This document shows, piece by piece, positions 16,901 through 25,185 of a DNA stretch of 64,000 nt (position 1 is its first letter; each line of letters starts with the position of its first letter). Under the pieces are notes generated by a model. It did not search any database. It was given only the letters and a program-made list of their open reading frames with translations, and had not been told where the DNA came from. Source of the DNA: Mucilaginibacter roseus (lineage in GTDB: Bacteria; Bacteroidota; Bacteroidia; Sphingobacteriales; Sphingobacteriaceae); NCBI RefSeq assembly GCF_021215455.1, contig NZ_JAJPWV010000006.1, positions 186,001-250,000 of the forward strand, in the 5' to 3' direction. The position numbers and the translations under genes were made by a program.

Positions 16901-17758
16901 ATGAAATGTGAAGATTTGCATGAGCCTTTTTCTATCGAGTATATAACATTGGATGAAGGTATCCGCAATGGACATAAGCATAGTTTTTTTGAACTGGTTT
17001 ATATTGTTGAAGGTACGGGCACACAGTGTATCAATCAAAGCCAGTTTGCTTATCAGCCCGGACATATGTTTTTAATTACGCCGGAGGATTGCCATTCGTT
17101 CCAGGTTAAAAACACAACCACTTTTTTCTATCTGCGCTTTAATGATATCTATATCCGCGAGTCGGGTATTTTAACCGGCAATGTTCAAAAGCTGGAGTTT
17201 ATATTACAGAATGCCAATCATAAACCGGGTTGTATCTTGAAAAATATTGTTGATAAGCAGGTGGTTAAACCTTTGGTGGATGCCATTATCAGGGAATACG
17301 AGAGCCGGGATATATATAACCAGGAGTTGATACAGCAGTATGTAAATACCCTGATTGTTTTGGTAGCGCGCAATATCGCTAAGTTTTTGCACCTTGAGCT
17401 ATCTGAAAATGCGGATAAACGGGCCGTTAACATCCTTAACTTTATACAAGCCAATATTTATTACCCGGAAAAACTACGCGCCGATTACCTGTGCAGGCAT
17501 TTTAATGTTTCTGTTAATTACCTGGGCAAATATTTTAAGCAGCATACAGGCAGCACCCTGCAAAAGTATATTACGCAATACCGGCAAACGTTGATTGAAC
17601 ACCGGCTGATACACAGCGACAAGCGCCTGGGTGAGATTGTTAACGAATTTGGTTTTACAGACGAAAGCCATCTCAATAAATTTTTCCGTAATAATAAAGG
17701 CGTAAGCCCAAAGGCGTTTAGGCTTACTAGTTATCAAAAGTTAAAGGCGGTGGTTTGA
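16901..17758 (+). CDS. AraC-family transcriptional regulator
   Basis: 285 residues from ATG 16901. The N-terminal cupin-like sensing domain includes NGHKHSFFELVYIVEGTG and YQPGHMFLITPEDCHSF, a typical effector-binding fold. The C-terminal part has two helix-turn-helix motifs: LRADYLCRHFNVSVNYLGKYF (two halves, about residues 194-214) and LGEIVNEFGFTDESHLNKFF (about 243-262) with the conserved SPKAFR end. Effector unknown. Divergent from the quinone-oxidoreductase-like gene across 83 bp that hold both promoters, so local regulation is likely. Confidence 0.92.
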   Translation: MKCEDLHEPFSIEYITLDEGIRNGHKHSFFELVYIVEGTGTQCINQSQFAYQPGHMFLITPEDCHSFQVKNTTTFFYLRFNDIYIRESGILTGNVQKLEFILQNANHKPGCILKNIVDKQVVKPLVDAIIREYESRDIYNQELIQQYVNTLIVLVARNIAKFLHLELSENADKRAVNILNFIQANIYYPEKLRADYLCRHFNVSVNYLGKYFKQHTGSTLQKYITQYRQTLIEHRLIHSDKRLGEIVNEFGFTDESHLNKFFRNNKGVSPKAFRLTSYQKLKAVV

Positions 17759-17828
17759 TTTTTTTATTTAGGTGATTAGGTGAAAAGCGATACCACAAAC
17801 GTTATCATTACATAAACATAAACGAGCT

Positions 17829-18782
17829 TTGAAATATCTATTAACCCTTTTAATGTTTATCATCCGGCTGAACAGCAATGCGCAGGATGCCCGTACTCTG
17901 GTACAGGAAGGTAGCGAACTCGCCGCTAAACATGACTATACTAACGCGATCGAAAAATATAAAGCCGCTTTAAAATTGGCGCCCGATAACAGCGCCGCCA
18001 ATTATCAAATGGCTTTCAGCCTGAACGCTATGGGTAAAGGGGCGGATGCTATCCCGTATTTGCAAAAGGTTGTAGCCGCTGGCTCATCATCCACAATTAC
18101 TGCCTCGGCGTACAGCCTGATGGGTAGTATATATGATAAGAGAGGACAAGCCAGGCAGGCAATTGAAAGCTATTTACAGGCTATAAAGTTAGCCCCTGAA
18201 GATTATACACTGCATTACAATATCGCCCTTGCGTATTTCAGGGCGAGGCTGTACGCTGAAGCTGAGAAAAGCGCCCTTACTGTGCTGGCTGCCGATCCGA
18301 AACACACGGCGAGCTTGCGCCTATACGCGCTGGTTACATTTCATCAAAACAAGCGGGCACCGGCCCTGCTGGCACTTTGCCGCTTTTTAGCGCTCGACCC
18401 TAACGGGGCCAGTAGTGCCGAAGCTTACGGAAACCTGCAAAGCATTTTAAAAGGCGGGTCCCTTAAACTTGCGCCAGGCGAAAAGGCGCTGGTGGTAGAT
18501 GCATTGAATAAGAAGTTGAATCAGGCTATTACTTCGGCAGTTGGTAGTATAAAGAAGGGCGGGGCAACGGCACCACTGCTGGCTAAACAGTTAAGCGCGG
18601 TATTTAAAGCGCTCGGTCCATTACTCGAAAAGCAGGCCGAGCCATTTTTAAACAGTTTAGTTACCGGATATTACCAGCTGGCGCAAGCCGACCGTATGGC
18701 CGAATTTGCCGATCATATAAGCCAGAGCGTTGATAAAGCCGCTGCTGCACGGGCAAAAGCAAGTGGCAGGCAGGAGTTTTAG
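17829..18782 (+). CDS. Secreted tetratricopeptide-repeat protein
   Basis: 317 residues; the likely start is TTG at 17829, giving a good signal peptide (MKYLLTLLMFIIRLNSNAQ). No ATG nearby restores this signal. At least four TPR units follow (NAIEKYKAALKLAPDNSAA, GADAIPYLQKVVAAG, RQAIESYLQAIKLAPEDY, YAEAEKSALTVLAADPKH), then a longer helical C-terminal region from about residue 190. Probably periplasmic scaffold; partner unknown. It follows the AraC gene by 70 bp in the same direction but with a gap that may hold its own promoter. Confidence 0.85.
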   Translation: MKYLLTLLMFIIRLNSNAQDARTLVQEGSELAAKHDYTNAIEKYKAALKLAPDNSAANYQMAFSLNAMGKGADAIPYLQKVVAAGSSSTITASAYSLMGSIYDKRGQARQAIESYLQAIKLAPEDYTLHYNIALAYFRARLYAEAEKSALTVLAADPKHTASLRLYALVTFHQNKRAPALLALCRFLALDPNGASSAEAYGNLQSILKGGSLKLAPGEKALVVDALNKKLNQAITSAVGSIKKGGATAPLLAKQLSAVFKALGPLLEKQAEPFLNSLVTGYYQLAQADRMAEFADHISQSVDKAAAARAKASGRQEF

Positions 18783-18838
18783 AATAGTTGTAGGTCCTTC
18801 GGCAAGCTCACCCATGAACGCTTTTGACAAGGCGCTAT
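18783..18838. repeat. Fragment of dispersed TTCG(G/A)CAAGCTCA repeat
   Basis: The 56-bp convergent gap contains TCCTTCGGCAAGCTCACC, a near match to one half of the larger repeats at 54008-54212 and 60003-60082. Confidence 0.45.
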
Positions 18839-19603
18839 TTACTTTTTTACGATTTCCTTACTGGTGCTTTTGCTTTTAATTTTGAGGTTTAGCATTTCAA
18901 CCATTACCGAAAAAGCCATAGCGAAATAAATATAGCCTTTCGGGATATGCTGTTCAAGCGCTTCGGCCAGTAATGATACGCCGATGAGTAATAAGAACGA
19001 CAGGGCTAGCATTTTAACCGTAGGGTGCTTATTTACAAAGTTAGCCACGCTGCCCGATGCCCACATCATAATACACACGGCAATAACCACTGCGGCTATC
19101 ATAATCTCCACATGGTCGGCCATGCCCACCGCTGTGATCACCGAATCGAGCGAGAAAACAATGTCCAGTATCATGATCTGGAATATAGTGCCCCAAAACG
19201 AATGGCCTTTTACATTGCCTGTATCGTCATCATCACCCTCAATTTTGCCATGTATTTCGTGCGTGCTTTTGTAGATCAGGAATAAACCGCCAATCAGCAA
19301 AATAAGGTCGCGGCCTGAGATGGCCAGTTTTTCCACCCATTCCGGGTCGGTTATGCCAAATATGCCCGAAAGGTTAAACAATGGCGATGTGAGGCGCATG
19401 ACCCAGCTTATGGATAACAACAGCAAAATGCGGGTGATAAGCGCCATGCCCAAACCCACACGCCTGCCTTTGGCCTGCTGATCTTTGGGTAGCTTATCAG
19501 CCAGTATCGAAATAAATATAATGTTATCAATACCCAATACAATTTCCAGTACGGTAAGGGTAATGAGGGATATCCAGGTTTCCGGGTTCGAGAAAATTTC
19601 CAT
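18839..19603 (-). CDS. TerC-family integral membrane protein
   Basis: 254 residues, about seven TM helices. The TerC motif set is present: EIVLGIDNIIFISILADKLP near the N-terminus and DIVFSLDSVITAVGMADH in the middle, both placing acidic residues in membrane helices as in metal-transport-linked TerC/Alx/YkoY proteins. These proteins are tied to tellurite resistance or manganese export in other bacteria. The hydrophilic loop with EGDDDDTGNVKG is acidic. Single gene. Metal specificity cannot be read from sequence. Confidence 0.9.
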   Translation of the reverse strand: MEIFSNPETWISLITLTVLEIVLGIDNIIFISILADKLPKDQQAKGRRVGLGMALITRILLLLSISWVMRLTSPLFNLSGIFGITDPEWVEKLAISGRDLILLIGGLFLIYKSTHEIHGKIEGDDDDTGNVKGHSFWGTIFQIMILDIVFSLDSVITAVGMADHVEIMIAAVVIAVCIMMWASGSVANFVNKHPTVKMLALSFLLLIGVSLLAEALEQHIPKGYIYFAMAFSVMVEMLNLKIKSKSTSKEIVKK

Positions 19604-19627
19604 GCTATGTGTAAGTGATGCTAAAAT

Positions 19628-19657
19628 ACAAAACCCCTGCCATAGGGCAAGGGTTTT
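19628..19657 (-). terminator. Terminator after the secreted repeat protein gene
   Basis: AAAACCCCTGCC and GGCAAGGGTTTT form an 11-pair stem with one mismatch around ATAG, 29 bp past the stop of the minus-strand gene ending at 19686. Confidence 0.65.
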
Positions 19658-19685
19658 AATAATTAGTATTTAACAGGGTATTGAA

Positions 19686-21029
19686 TTATTCGAACTTTAC
19701 ACTACCATAGTTGGAGTTGATAACGATGGTACCGTTGCTGCCTTTACCCAGCTTGCCTTTAAAGGTTTTGGTTGGGCTAAAACCGCGTTCCTCGTCAGAC
19801 GGGTTTTTGTTTACCACGTTAACTACATCGTTATTATAATTAAAGCTGCCATAATGTACGGTTACATCAAAATCAACATTCAAAGGTTCGCCTACGCCAA
19901 CTTTTACGCCCGAGTATGATGAATTTACCACCAGGTTTTTCAGGCTTTTATCAAGCGAGGCAATGTTTAACCCTCCGCTATATCTAACATTGATATTGCC
20001 TGAAGTTTTTATGCTGCCAATCTTTGCTGAACCGTAACTTACTTTAGCGGTAAGCTTTTCACATTCGTTTAAGTTAAGGTTGCCATAAGCAACATTTAAG
20101 TCGCTGCCGGTAAGGCCTTCAATGGTGGCGCTGCCATATTTTACATTAATATCATTAGCCGGATTGCTGAGCGTTTTGGCCACGAAGTTACCGTATGAGT
20201 GATTGATGGTAACTTTACCGTATAAATCCGGCAATACGGTGCTGCCATAGCGGTTGGTTACAGCCAGGCTATTTTTGGCCGGCATATAAACAGTGTAGTT
20301 TATTTCGATACGGCGAATGCTGCGACGGCTGCCGCTGATAAATGACCACGAACCGCTGTTATTACTATTACCCATGTTTGTTTTAAACCATACGGTTTGC
20401 CCGTCGCGCCCATCGGCAATGGTAACTTCATCCAGCATTTTCTGAGCCTGCCCCTCTTTATTGGTGGCGACTTTTACCTGTACATCAACTTTAAATTCAT
20501 TTTTGTTCCAGGTGTTAATGGTTACTTTGCCATAGCGGTTATCAATACTTAGCAGATCATTCCGGTCGGCAGGGTATATTTTACTGTAGTTTTTTACCTT
20601 TTCTTCCAGGTCATCATCATCCTCGGCAACGTTAACTGTATTCCCATTTAAATGTACACGGTTAAGGTTAACGTCAATATCGTCCAGGTCAATATCAATG
20701 TCGCCTACTGCTGCAAGGCTTTTGTCCAGGTTAGCCAGGCTAAGGTTTAAATCCTTATTCATGTTTTTAAGGCTCACCGCCAACTCCTGGTTAAGCTTTT
20801 TAAGCTCTTTGCCATTTAGGTTTACATGCAGATCTTTTAGCTGCACCTTTACATCGTTAAGGGTAGCGTTAACATCATCACTTAATGATACGCTGCCATT
20901 AAGCATAACTTTGGTATTGGGCTTCACCGTTTTTGCGGGAGTAGCCGGTTTTTTTTGTGCCGAAGCGATGCCGGTTGCCAAAACAAAAGCCAGCAGCAAA
21001 CGGAATACTTTATATATTCTTGATTTCAT
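19686..21029 (-). CDS. Secreted DUF4097-like repeat protein in ECF sigma operon
   Basis: 447 residues with a signal peptide (MKSRIYKVFRLLLAFVLATGIASAQ). Residues about 40-140 form an amphipathic region with repeated Asn/Leu/Asp segments (VNLNGKELKKLNQELAVSL, LNLSLANLDKSL, DIDIDLDDIDVNLNRVHLN). From about 155 on, short repeats of the type NRYGKVTIN, NRYGSTVL, HSYGNFVAK, VKYGSATIEG, VAYGNLNLNE, VSYGSAKIG suggest a beta-helix or beta-solenoid like DUF4097 putative adhesins. Its start overlaps the end of the one-TM gene by 20 bp. Likely an envelope-facing output or sensor of the sigma system; function unknown. Confidence 0.85.
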   Translation of the reverse strand: MKSRIYKVFRLLLAFVLATGIASAQKKPATPAKTVKPNTKVMLNGSVSLSDDVNATLNDVKVQLKDLHVNLNGKELKKLNQELAVSLKNMNKDLNLSLANLDKSLAAVGDIDIDLDDIDVNLNRVHLNGNTVNVAEDDDDLEEKVKNYSKIYPADRNDLLSIDNRYGKVTINTWNKNEFKVDVQVKVATNKEGQAQKMLDEVTIADGRDGQTVWFKTNMGNSNNSGSWSFISGSRRSIRRIEINYTVYMPAKNSLAVTNRYGSTVLPDLYGKVTINHSYGNFVAKTLSNPANDINVKYGSATIEGLTGSDLNVAYGNLNLNECEKLTAKVSYGSAKIGSIKTSGNINVRYSGGLNIASLDKSLKNLVVNSSYSGVKVGVGEPLNVDFDVTVHYGSFNYNNDVVNVVNKNPSDEERGFSPTKTFKGKLGKGSNGTIVINSNYGSVKFE

Positions 21030-21579
21030 TTTTTTGTTCTTTTTTCAATTCTTTAAATTGTTCTATCACGTTCAGTTGCTGGTTAAGCACCTCGGTTTGT
21101 ATCTGCAGGTTGCGTATCATGGCGCGCAGGGTACGCTCCTGGTTAGGGCTTGTTGCCAGGTCGCCTTTAAGGCGGGTATAGGCCGAATCCATCTTGGCTA
21201 TCTCCTTACTGAATTCATGATACAGTTGAGGGTCTATTTTGGCAACCGTTTTTAACTCGTTGCGTTTGGTTTGCACTAATGATGCATAATGCATTTGCTG
21301 TTTGGCATACGCCGGGTTAATATCGGCCAGTTCAATGCCCTGGTTCCTGCTTTTGCGCAGGTATAGCACAAAGCAAACACCCATTACCACAATAACACTG
21401 GCCGCCACCCTTAGCACAAAGCCTAACGAGAATGTTTTGGCCTCTCTTTTTTTTGTTTTTTCCGGCTCGGGGGCCAGGTTGAGTTTTTGTTCAATGCTGT
21501 CCCACAATTCCATACGTGGCTCAAGGTCGTTAAACTCGTCCTTGTTAGCTTTCATGAAATCTTCTAATCGCTTGCTCAT
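21010..21579 (-). CDS. Single-TM protein, putative anti-sigma or sigma-operon partner
   Basis: 189 residues. The cytoplasmic N-terminal part (about 1-48; MSKRLEDFMKANKDEFNDLEPRMELWDSIEQKL split over two helices) is followed by one TM helix (about 50-70, LGFVLRVAASVIVVMGVCFVLYL) and a long helical periplasmic coiled coil rich in Lys/Gln/Glu. Topology matches Bacteroidota anti-sigma factors, but no zinc-binding HxxxCxxC motif is visible. It overlaps the sigma gene by 4 bp (ATGA) and the next gene by 20 bp, so the three genes are translationally coupled. An anti-sigma role is inferred from order and topology. Confidence 0.8.
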   Translation of the reverse strand: MSKRLEDFMKANKDEFNDLEPRMELWDSIEQKLNLAPEPEKTKKREAKTFSLGFVLRVAASVIVVMGVCFVLYLRKSRNQGIELADINPAYAKQQMHYASLVQTKRNELKTVAKIDPQLYHEFSKEIAKMDSAYTRLKGDLATSPNQERTLRAMIRNLQIQTEVLNQQLNVIEQFKELKKEQKNEIKNI

Positions 21580-22136
21580 GATGTTATTCCTTTTCTGCTT
21601 AAAATTTCGCCCAGTTTTCGTTTAGCGCGTAAAAACTGTGTACGCGATGTGTTTTCTGTAATATTTAAAATCTGTCCTATTTCCTCATGGTCATACCCCT
21701 CAAGCAGGTAAAGCGAGATCACTACGCGGTAGCCTTCGGGGAGCTCCTTCATCGCCTCTTTTATAGCGGCTACCTTGTAATTCTTTTCCTCGTCATCATC
21801 TTTCTCCTCTTCAGGTATGTTCATCATCTTCTCGTCTTCCAGCTCAGTCCACTCCAGTTTGCGCTTACGGAGCAGGTTGATGGATCGCGATACAACAATT
21901 TGTTTGAGCCACAGGCCAAAGGTGGTTTCCTGCCTAAAATCGTGCACTTTATTAAAGGCATGCAAAAAAGCTTCCTGCAGCACATCTTCGGCCTCGCCAA
22001 TGTTGCCCACTATGCGGTAGGCAATGTTCAGCATTGCTTTTGAGTACAGGCGATAGAGCTCATAGCAGGCCTTTTTACTGCCCTGCTTGCATTCAACCAC
22101 CAGGTTGTAATGTTTGTCGATGTATATGGCTTCCAA
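21576..22136 (-). CDS. ECF-type RNA polymerase sigma-70 factor
   Basis: 186 residues. Region 2 shows NIGEAEDVLQEAFLHAFNK and TTFGLWLKQIVVSRSINLLRKR; region 4 shows LPEGYRVVISLYLLEGYDHEE and IGQILNITENTSRTQFLRAKRKL as its helix-turn-helix. An acidic linker (MMNIPEEEKDDDEEKNY) joins the two. First gene of a three-gene minus-strand operon with the one-TM protein and the DUF4097-like secreted protein. Such trios are common in Bacteroidota for envelope responses. Inducing signal unknown. Confidence 0.93.
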   Translation of the reverse strand: MEAIYIDKHYNLVVECKQGSKKACYELYRLYSKAMLNIAYRIVGNIGEAEDVLQEAFLHAFNKVHDFRQETTFGLWLKQIVVSRSINLLRKRKLEWTELEDEKMMNIPEEEKDDDEEKNYKVAAIKEAMKELPEGYRVVISLYLLEGYDHEEIGQILNITENTSRTQFLRAKRKLGEILSRKGITS

Positions 22137-22222
22137 TTGTGATATTCAGCTTTCAGTCTATTAGACAGCAGATATATCCGCGTGTTGCATCATCCGCACA
22201 AAATATTATCAGAATGTTAAAT

Positions 22223-22762
22223 TTATTTTTTGGAGGAACTTTTCAGCCAGCTGTCAACGGCGTTTACCGCGTTGGCATAGCGCTCGGCGCCAAGTCCCGA
22301 TATAACTTTGTAGTCGGCATTCAGCGCTTGCAGTTCGCTGTGCCATATGGCCATAAAGTGTTCGCGCAGGTCAGGGAAATCGCGCAGCGGGTCATCCTGC
22401 CAGGGCATATCAATATCCAGCAGCAGGTAAAGATCATAGGGGTGGGAGGCCAGTTTATCCAGCACCTCCTGCGGCGAGCGGCCAAACAGATGGTCGCTCC
22501 ATATTTTTATGGTGATAAAGGTGGTATCGCAAATAAGCAGCTTGTTGGCCCGGGGTATCAATTTTTCTTCCAACGCTAATTGGCCGTAAAACATATTCAG
22601 CTCATCGTCCCAAGTATACTCACGGTTCAGGCTTTCGCAGTATTCGCGCGCATACTCAGGCACCCAAATAGTATGATAGTGCTCGGCCAGGTACGCCGCC
22701 ATGGTTGACTTGCCCGTTGACTCAGGCCCTACAACTGCTATCTTGATGATATTTTTATCCAT
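22223..22762 (-). CDS. NadR-like nicotinamide riboside kinase (AAA ATPase)
   Basis: 179 residues from ATG 22762, which overlaps the end of pnuC by 8 bp. Corresponds to the C-terminal kinase domain of NadR, without the NMN adenylyltransferase domain. P-loop GPESTGKST is at residues 12-20. WVPEYAREY and CDTTFITIKIWSDHLFG follow as in NadR-RNK, where the second Asp binds metal/substrate. The product should phosphorylate nicotinamide riboside to NMN in the cytoplasm. Pairing with the PnuC transporter is strong support: uptake and trapping of the same substrate. Confidence 0.9.
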   Translation of the reverse strand: MDKNIIKIAVVGPESTGKSTMAAYLAEHYHTIWVPEYAREYCESLNREYTWDDELNMFYGQLALEEKLIPRANKLLICDTTFITIKIWSDHLFGRSPQEVLDKLASHPYDLYLLLDIDMPWQDDPLRDFPDLREHFMAIWHSELQALNADYKVISGLGAERYANAVNAVDSWLKSSSKK

Positions 22763-23372
22763 TTGCCTTGCTTTGTTGCTGCTTAAGGTATTGCCGCCGC
22801 CATTCAATGTAACCCATGGCCGCCATAATTATATAAACCGCGTACATAACTGCGGTAAGGTGTAAATCTTTAAAATAATAGATGCCCACATAAATTACAT
22901 CCACGAAAACCCAAAGCAGCCAGTTTTGTACCACCCGGCGTGCCATCAGTATTTGTGCTACCACGCTGCATGCCGCGCAAAAGCTATCAAGGTAAGGGAA
23001 TGATGCCGATGTGTATTTGAGGCCGCTGCCTAATATTATGGTTACGCCCGTAACACTTGCTACCGCAATAGCCGTTTGTTTTTTAGTAATAACAGCTACC
23101 GGTGCCAGGCCTGTGCCGTCAGGTTTGCGCAGCCAGTAATACCAGCCATAAATATTCATGGCTAAAAAGTAAACCTGCAGCCCCATATCGGCAAACAGGT
23201 TTGCCTCATAAAATATATAGAGATAGATGCTTACGCTGATGATAGCCAATGGCCAATTCAAAATACTATTGCGCGCCGCCAGGTAAACGCAGCCCAAACC
23301 GGTAAGTACGGCAATAACCTCATACCACGTTTGGTGATGCCACCATTGCTGCAATTCGGCGCTGATATTCAT
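22755..23372 (-). CDS. pnuC: Nicotinamide riboside transporter PnuC
   Basis: 205 residues from ATG 23372 (MNISAELQQWW); the frame extends upstream to 23450 but that part covers promoter and palindrome sequence. Seven-TM facilitator. Family markers visible are YEVIAVLTGLGCVYLAARNS, the ADMGLQVYFLAMNIYGWYYW region split over residues about 66-85, and QNWLLWVFVDVIYVGIYYF near the end. Facilitates nicotinamide riboside entry, made one-way by the kinase next to it. A perfect TATATTTG -7 element (23385-23378 complement) sits so close to the ATG that the message may be nearly leaderless. Thiamine transport (PnuT) is unlikely given the kinase. Confidence 0.9.
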   Translation of the reverse strand: MNISAELQQWWHHQTWYEVIAVLTGLGCVYLAARNSILNWPLAIISVSIYLYIFYEANLFADMGLQVYFLAMNIYGWYYWLRKPDGTGLAPVAVITKKQTAIAVASVTGVTIILGSGLKYTSASFPYLDSFCAACSVVAQILMARRVVQNWLLWVFVDVIYVGIYYFKDLHLTAVMYAVYIIMAAMGYIEWRRQYLKQQQSKANG

Positions 23373-23407
23373 TACGTCAAATATAGTGTTTTGTAAAAGT
23401 GTTGGTA

Positions 23408-23477
23408 TTTGTATACAAACCGTACACTTTGTATTTAATAACCTACACACGTGTGTTTCTTAATACATACACTTTGT
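23408..23477. promoter_or_regulatory. Palindromes and direct repeats upstream of pnuC
   Basis: Two perfect 12-bp palindromes, TTTGTATACAAA (23408-23419) and ACACACGTGTGT (23445-23456), and two copies of TACACTTTGT (23423-23432 and 23468-23477) lie 36-105 bp upstream of the pnuC start. The pattern suggests binding sites for a regulator of NAD salvage, but no regulator gene is adjacent. Confidence 0.4.
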
Positions 23478-23589
23478 CCTTTAATTACCCAAAAGTTTAA
23501 AACAAGTGCTGTTTATTAAATTCAGGATAATTTTTTTTAACCTTTATTCATGCGCTATGCGCTATAAGTAGGCTATTGTAACAGCTTAG

Positions 23590-23810
23590 TTACGCTTTCT
23601 TTCGTTTCATGGCTTCGTGTTTGTTAATTACTGGATGACCTTGCGTTTATATCTGTGAAAAGAGAATAGAAACAACGTCTACCTGTGAAAAACATCTTTT
23701 ATCGAATTCTCAGACGCCCAGGCTGAGATGTTATGTTCTTTGTTTTGGGTTTAATCAATAGTTTAAATTAATTAGGGGAAAGGGAGCACTTAAAAATGCT
23801 CTCTTTTTTT
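23590..23810 (+). ncRNA. Candidate structured small RNA ending in an intrinsic terminator
   Basis: No open frame of note lies here. AACATC (23691-23696) can pair with GATGTT (23727-23732) enclosing TCAG/CTGA around ACGCCCAGG. CTGTGAAAA occurs twice (23653, 23683). A terminator-like GGGAGCA/TGCTCTC hairpin followed by seven T residues lies near 23781-23810. No gene precedes it on the plus strand. The 5' end is a guess. It could be a 6S-like or other regulatory RNA, or merely a relic. Confidence 0.3.
23781..23810 (+). terminator. Orphan intrinsic terminator
   Basis: GGGAGCA, an 8-nt A-rich loop, TGCTCTC and then TTTTTTT. The only plus-strand genes are downstream (tlpA-like gene at 23906), so this terminator must end an unrecognised transcript or attenuate a leader. 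Confidence 0.7.
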
Positions 23811-23905
23811 GTTTATACATTTTTGGTTTGCCCGCTAACAGCATTCGCTAATAACTCAAAATTATTTACATTTGAAAAGTATATTAATTTAGTAGACTTT
23901 TTAAA

Positions 23906-25147
23906 ATGATAAATTATATCCGTAACGGACTATTCATATTATCGGCCGCCTTGCTGGCTTCATGCAGCAGCCCATCAGCCAAATTAAAAACCGGCACTTG
24001 GCGTGGTGTGTTAAAAACATCAACAGGTGAGGGTATCCCCTTTAACTTTGAACTTGCCGATAGCGCAAATAAATACAAACTGAATATAATAAACGGCAAC
24101 GAGCGGTTTGCGGTTAATGATGTTAGCATCAACGGCGACTCGGTATTCATAAAGATGCCTTTGTTTGATTCGGAGTTCGCCTTAGCTAAAACCGGCGATG
24201 GTGGCCTGCAAGGTAAATGGGTAAAACACTTGGCCACCGAAGATGTGGCAATGGATTTTACTGCTACCCCTGATACCAAATGGCGTTTCTTTAAGGAAGA
24301 GAAACCGGCTACCGCCAACATAGGAGGGCGCTGGTCGGCTACATTTGGCAAGGGTGAAAAGGCCGATACCACCGTAGGCGAATTTAAACATGTTGGCGCC
24401 AAGCTAACCGGCACCTTTTTAACCACCACCGGCGATTATCGCTTTCTGGAAGGTACCGTTGCCGGCGATAGTCTTTATTTGTCGTGCTTTGACGGTGGGC
24501 ATGCTTACCTGTTCAAAGCCAAAGTTGCAGGGGCAAATAAAATTGAGGGCGGTAAGTTTTACGCCGGCCTGTCCGGCACGGATGTTTGGCGAGCCGCAAG
24601 AAATGAAAAAGCCAGGTTGCCCGATGCCTACTCGCTTACGGCCTTAAAACCTGGTTACAAAAAGCTCGATTTTACTTTCCCTGACCTGGATGGAAAAGAA
24701 GTGTCTATTAACGATGATCGTTTTAAAGGAAAGGTAGTGATGGTGCAGATATTAGGATCATGGTGCCCTAATTGTATGGATGAAACCGCTTACCTGGTTA
24801 ACTACTACAAAAAATATCAGCCGAAAGGTGTTGAAATTATCGGTTTGGCATACGAGCGGACCAAGAATTTTGCTCAATCTGTAAAGGCTTTAGTAAGGTT
24901 AAAGGAGCGCTTTAATGTTACTTACCCGTTATTGATAACCGGTTATACGCCCGACAAAGGCGAGGCAGCCAAAAGCTTGCCCGGTTTGAGCAAGGTAGTC
25001 GGCTTCCCTACAACCATCATTATTGATAAAAACGGAAATGTGCGCAAAATACACACGGGCTTTAGCGGGCCTGCCACCGGCGAACATTATACCGAGTTTA
25101 TAAATGAATTTGAAAAGCTGACGGATGATCTGTTAGCGGAAAAATAA
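23906..25147 (+). CDS. TlpA/ResA-like thioredoxin-fold lipoprotein
   Basis: 413 residues. Lipoprotein signal peptide with lipobox LLASC (Cys near residue 20). Residues about 25-250 hold two related beta-rich segments (GTWRGVLKTSTGEGIPFNF and GRWSATFGKGEKADTTVGEF), each like the N-terminal domains found in Bacteroidota TlpA proteins. The C-terminal AhpC/TSA-TlpA domain (about 255-405) has the redox centre WCPNC at residues 286-290 and the cis-Pro region VGFPTTIIID. Probably a periplasmic, membrane-anchored disulfide reductase, perhaps for cytochrome c maturation. TACATTTG (23867-23874) is a fitting -7 element with a 25-30 nt leader. Confidence 0.9.
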   Translation: MINYIRNGLFILSAALLASCSSPSAKLKTGTWRGVLKTSTGEGIPFNFELADSANKYKLNIINGNERFAVNDVSINGDSVFIKMPLFDSEFALAKTGDGGLQGKWVKHLATEDVAMDFTATPDTKWRFFKEEKPATANIGGRWSATFGKGEKADTTVGEFKHVGAKLTGTFLTTTGDYRFLEGTVAGDSLYLSCFDGGHAYLFKAKVAGANKIEGGKFYAGLSGTDVWRAARNEKARLPDAYSLTALKPGYKKLDFTFPDLDGKEVSINDDRFKGKVVMVQILGSWCPNCMDETAYLVNYYKKYQPKGVEIIGLAYERTKNFAQSVKALVRLKERFNVTYPLLITGYTPDKGEAAKSLPGLSKVVGFPTTIIIDKNGNVRKIHTGFSGPATGEHYTEFINEFEKLTDDLLAEK

Positions 25148-25149
25148 AC

Positions 25150-25182
25150 AAGAATGGCGGATTAAACTAATCCGCCATTCTT
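25150..25182. terminator. Bidirectional terminator between convergent genes
   Basis: AAGAATGGCGGATTA (25150-25164) and TAATCCGCCATTCTT (25168-25182) form a perfect 15-bp stem with a 3-nt loop followed by GTTTT. It separates the TlpA-like gene and mqnD. Confidence 0.85.
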
Positions 25183-25185
25183 GTT

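Noticed and set aside
22034..22579. 181-codon plus-strand open frame
   Set aside because: Antisense to the sigma factor and nicotinamide riboside kinase genes, which have clear motifs.
23373..23480. TPP riboswitch before pnuC
   Set aside because: No THI-box sequence (CTGAGA with ACCTGA partner) in the right order; the adjacent riboside kinase also points to NAD salvage.
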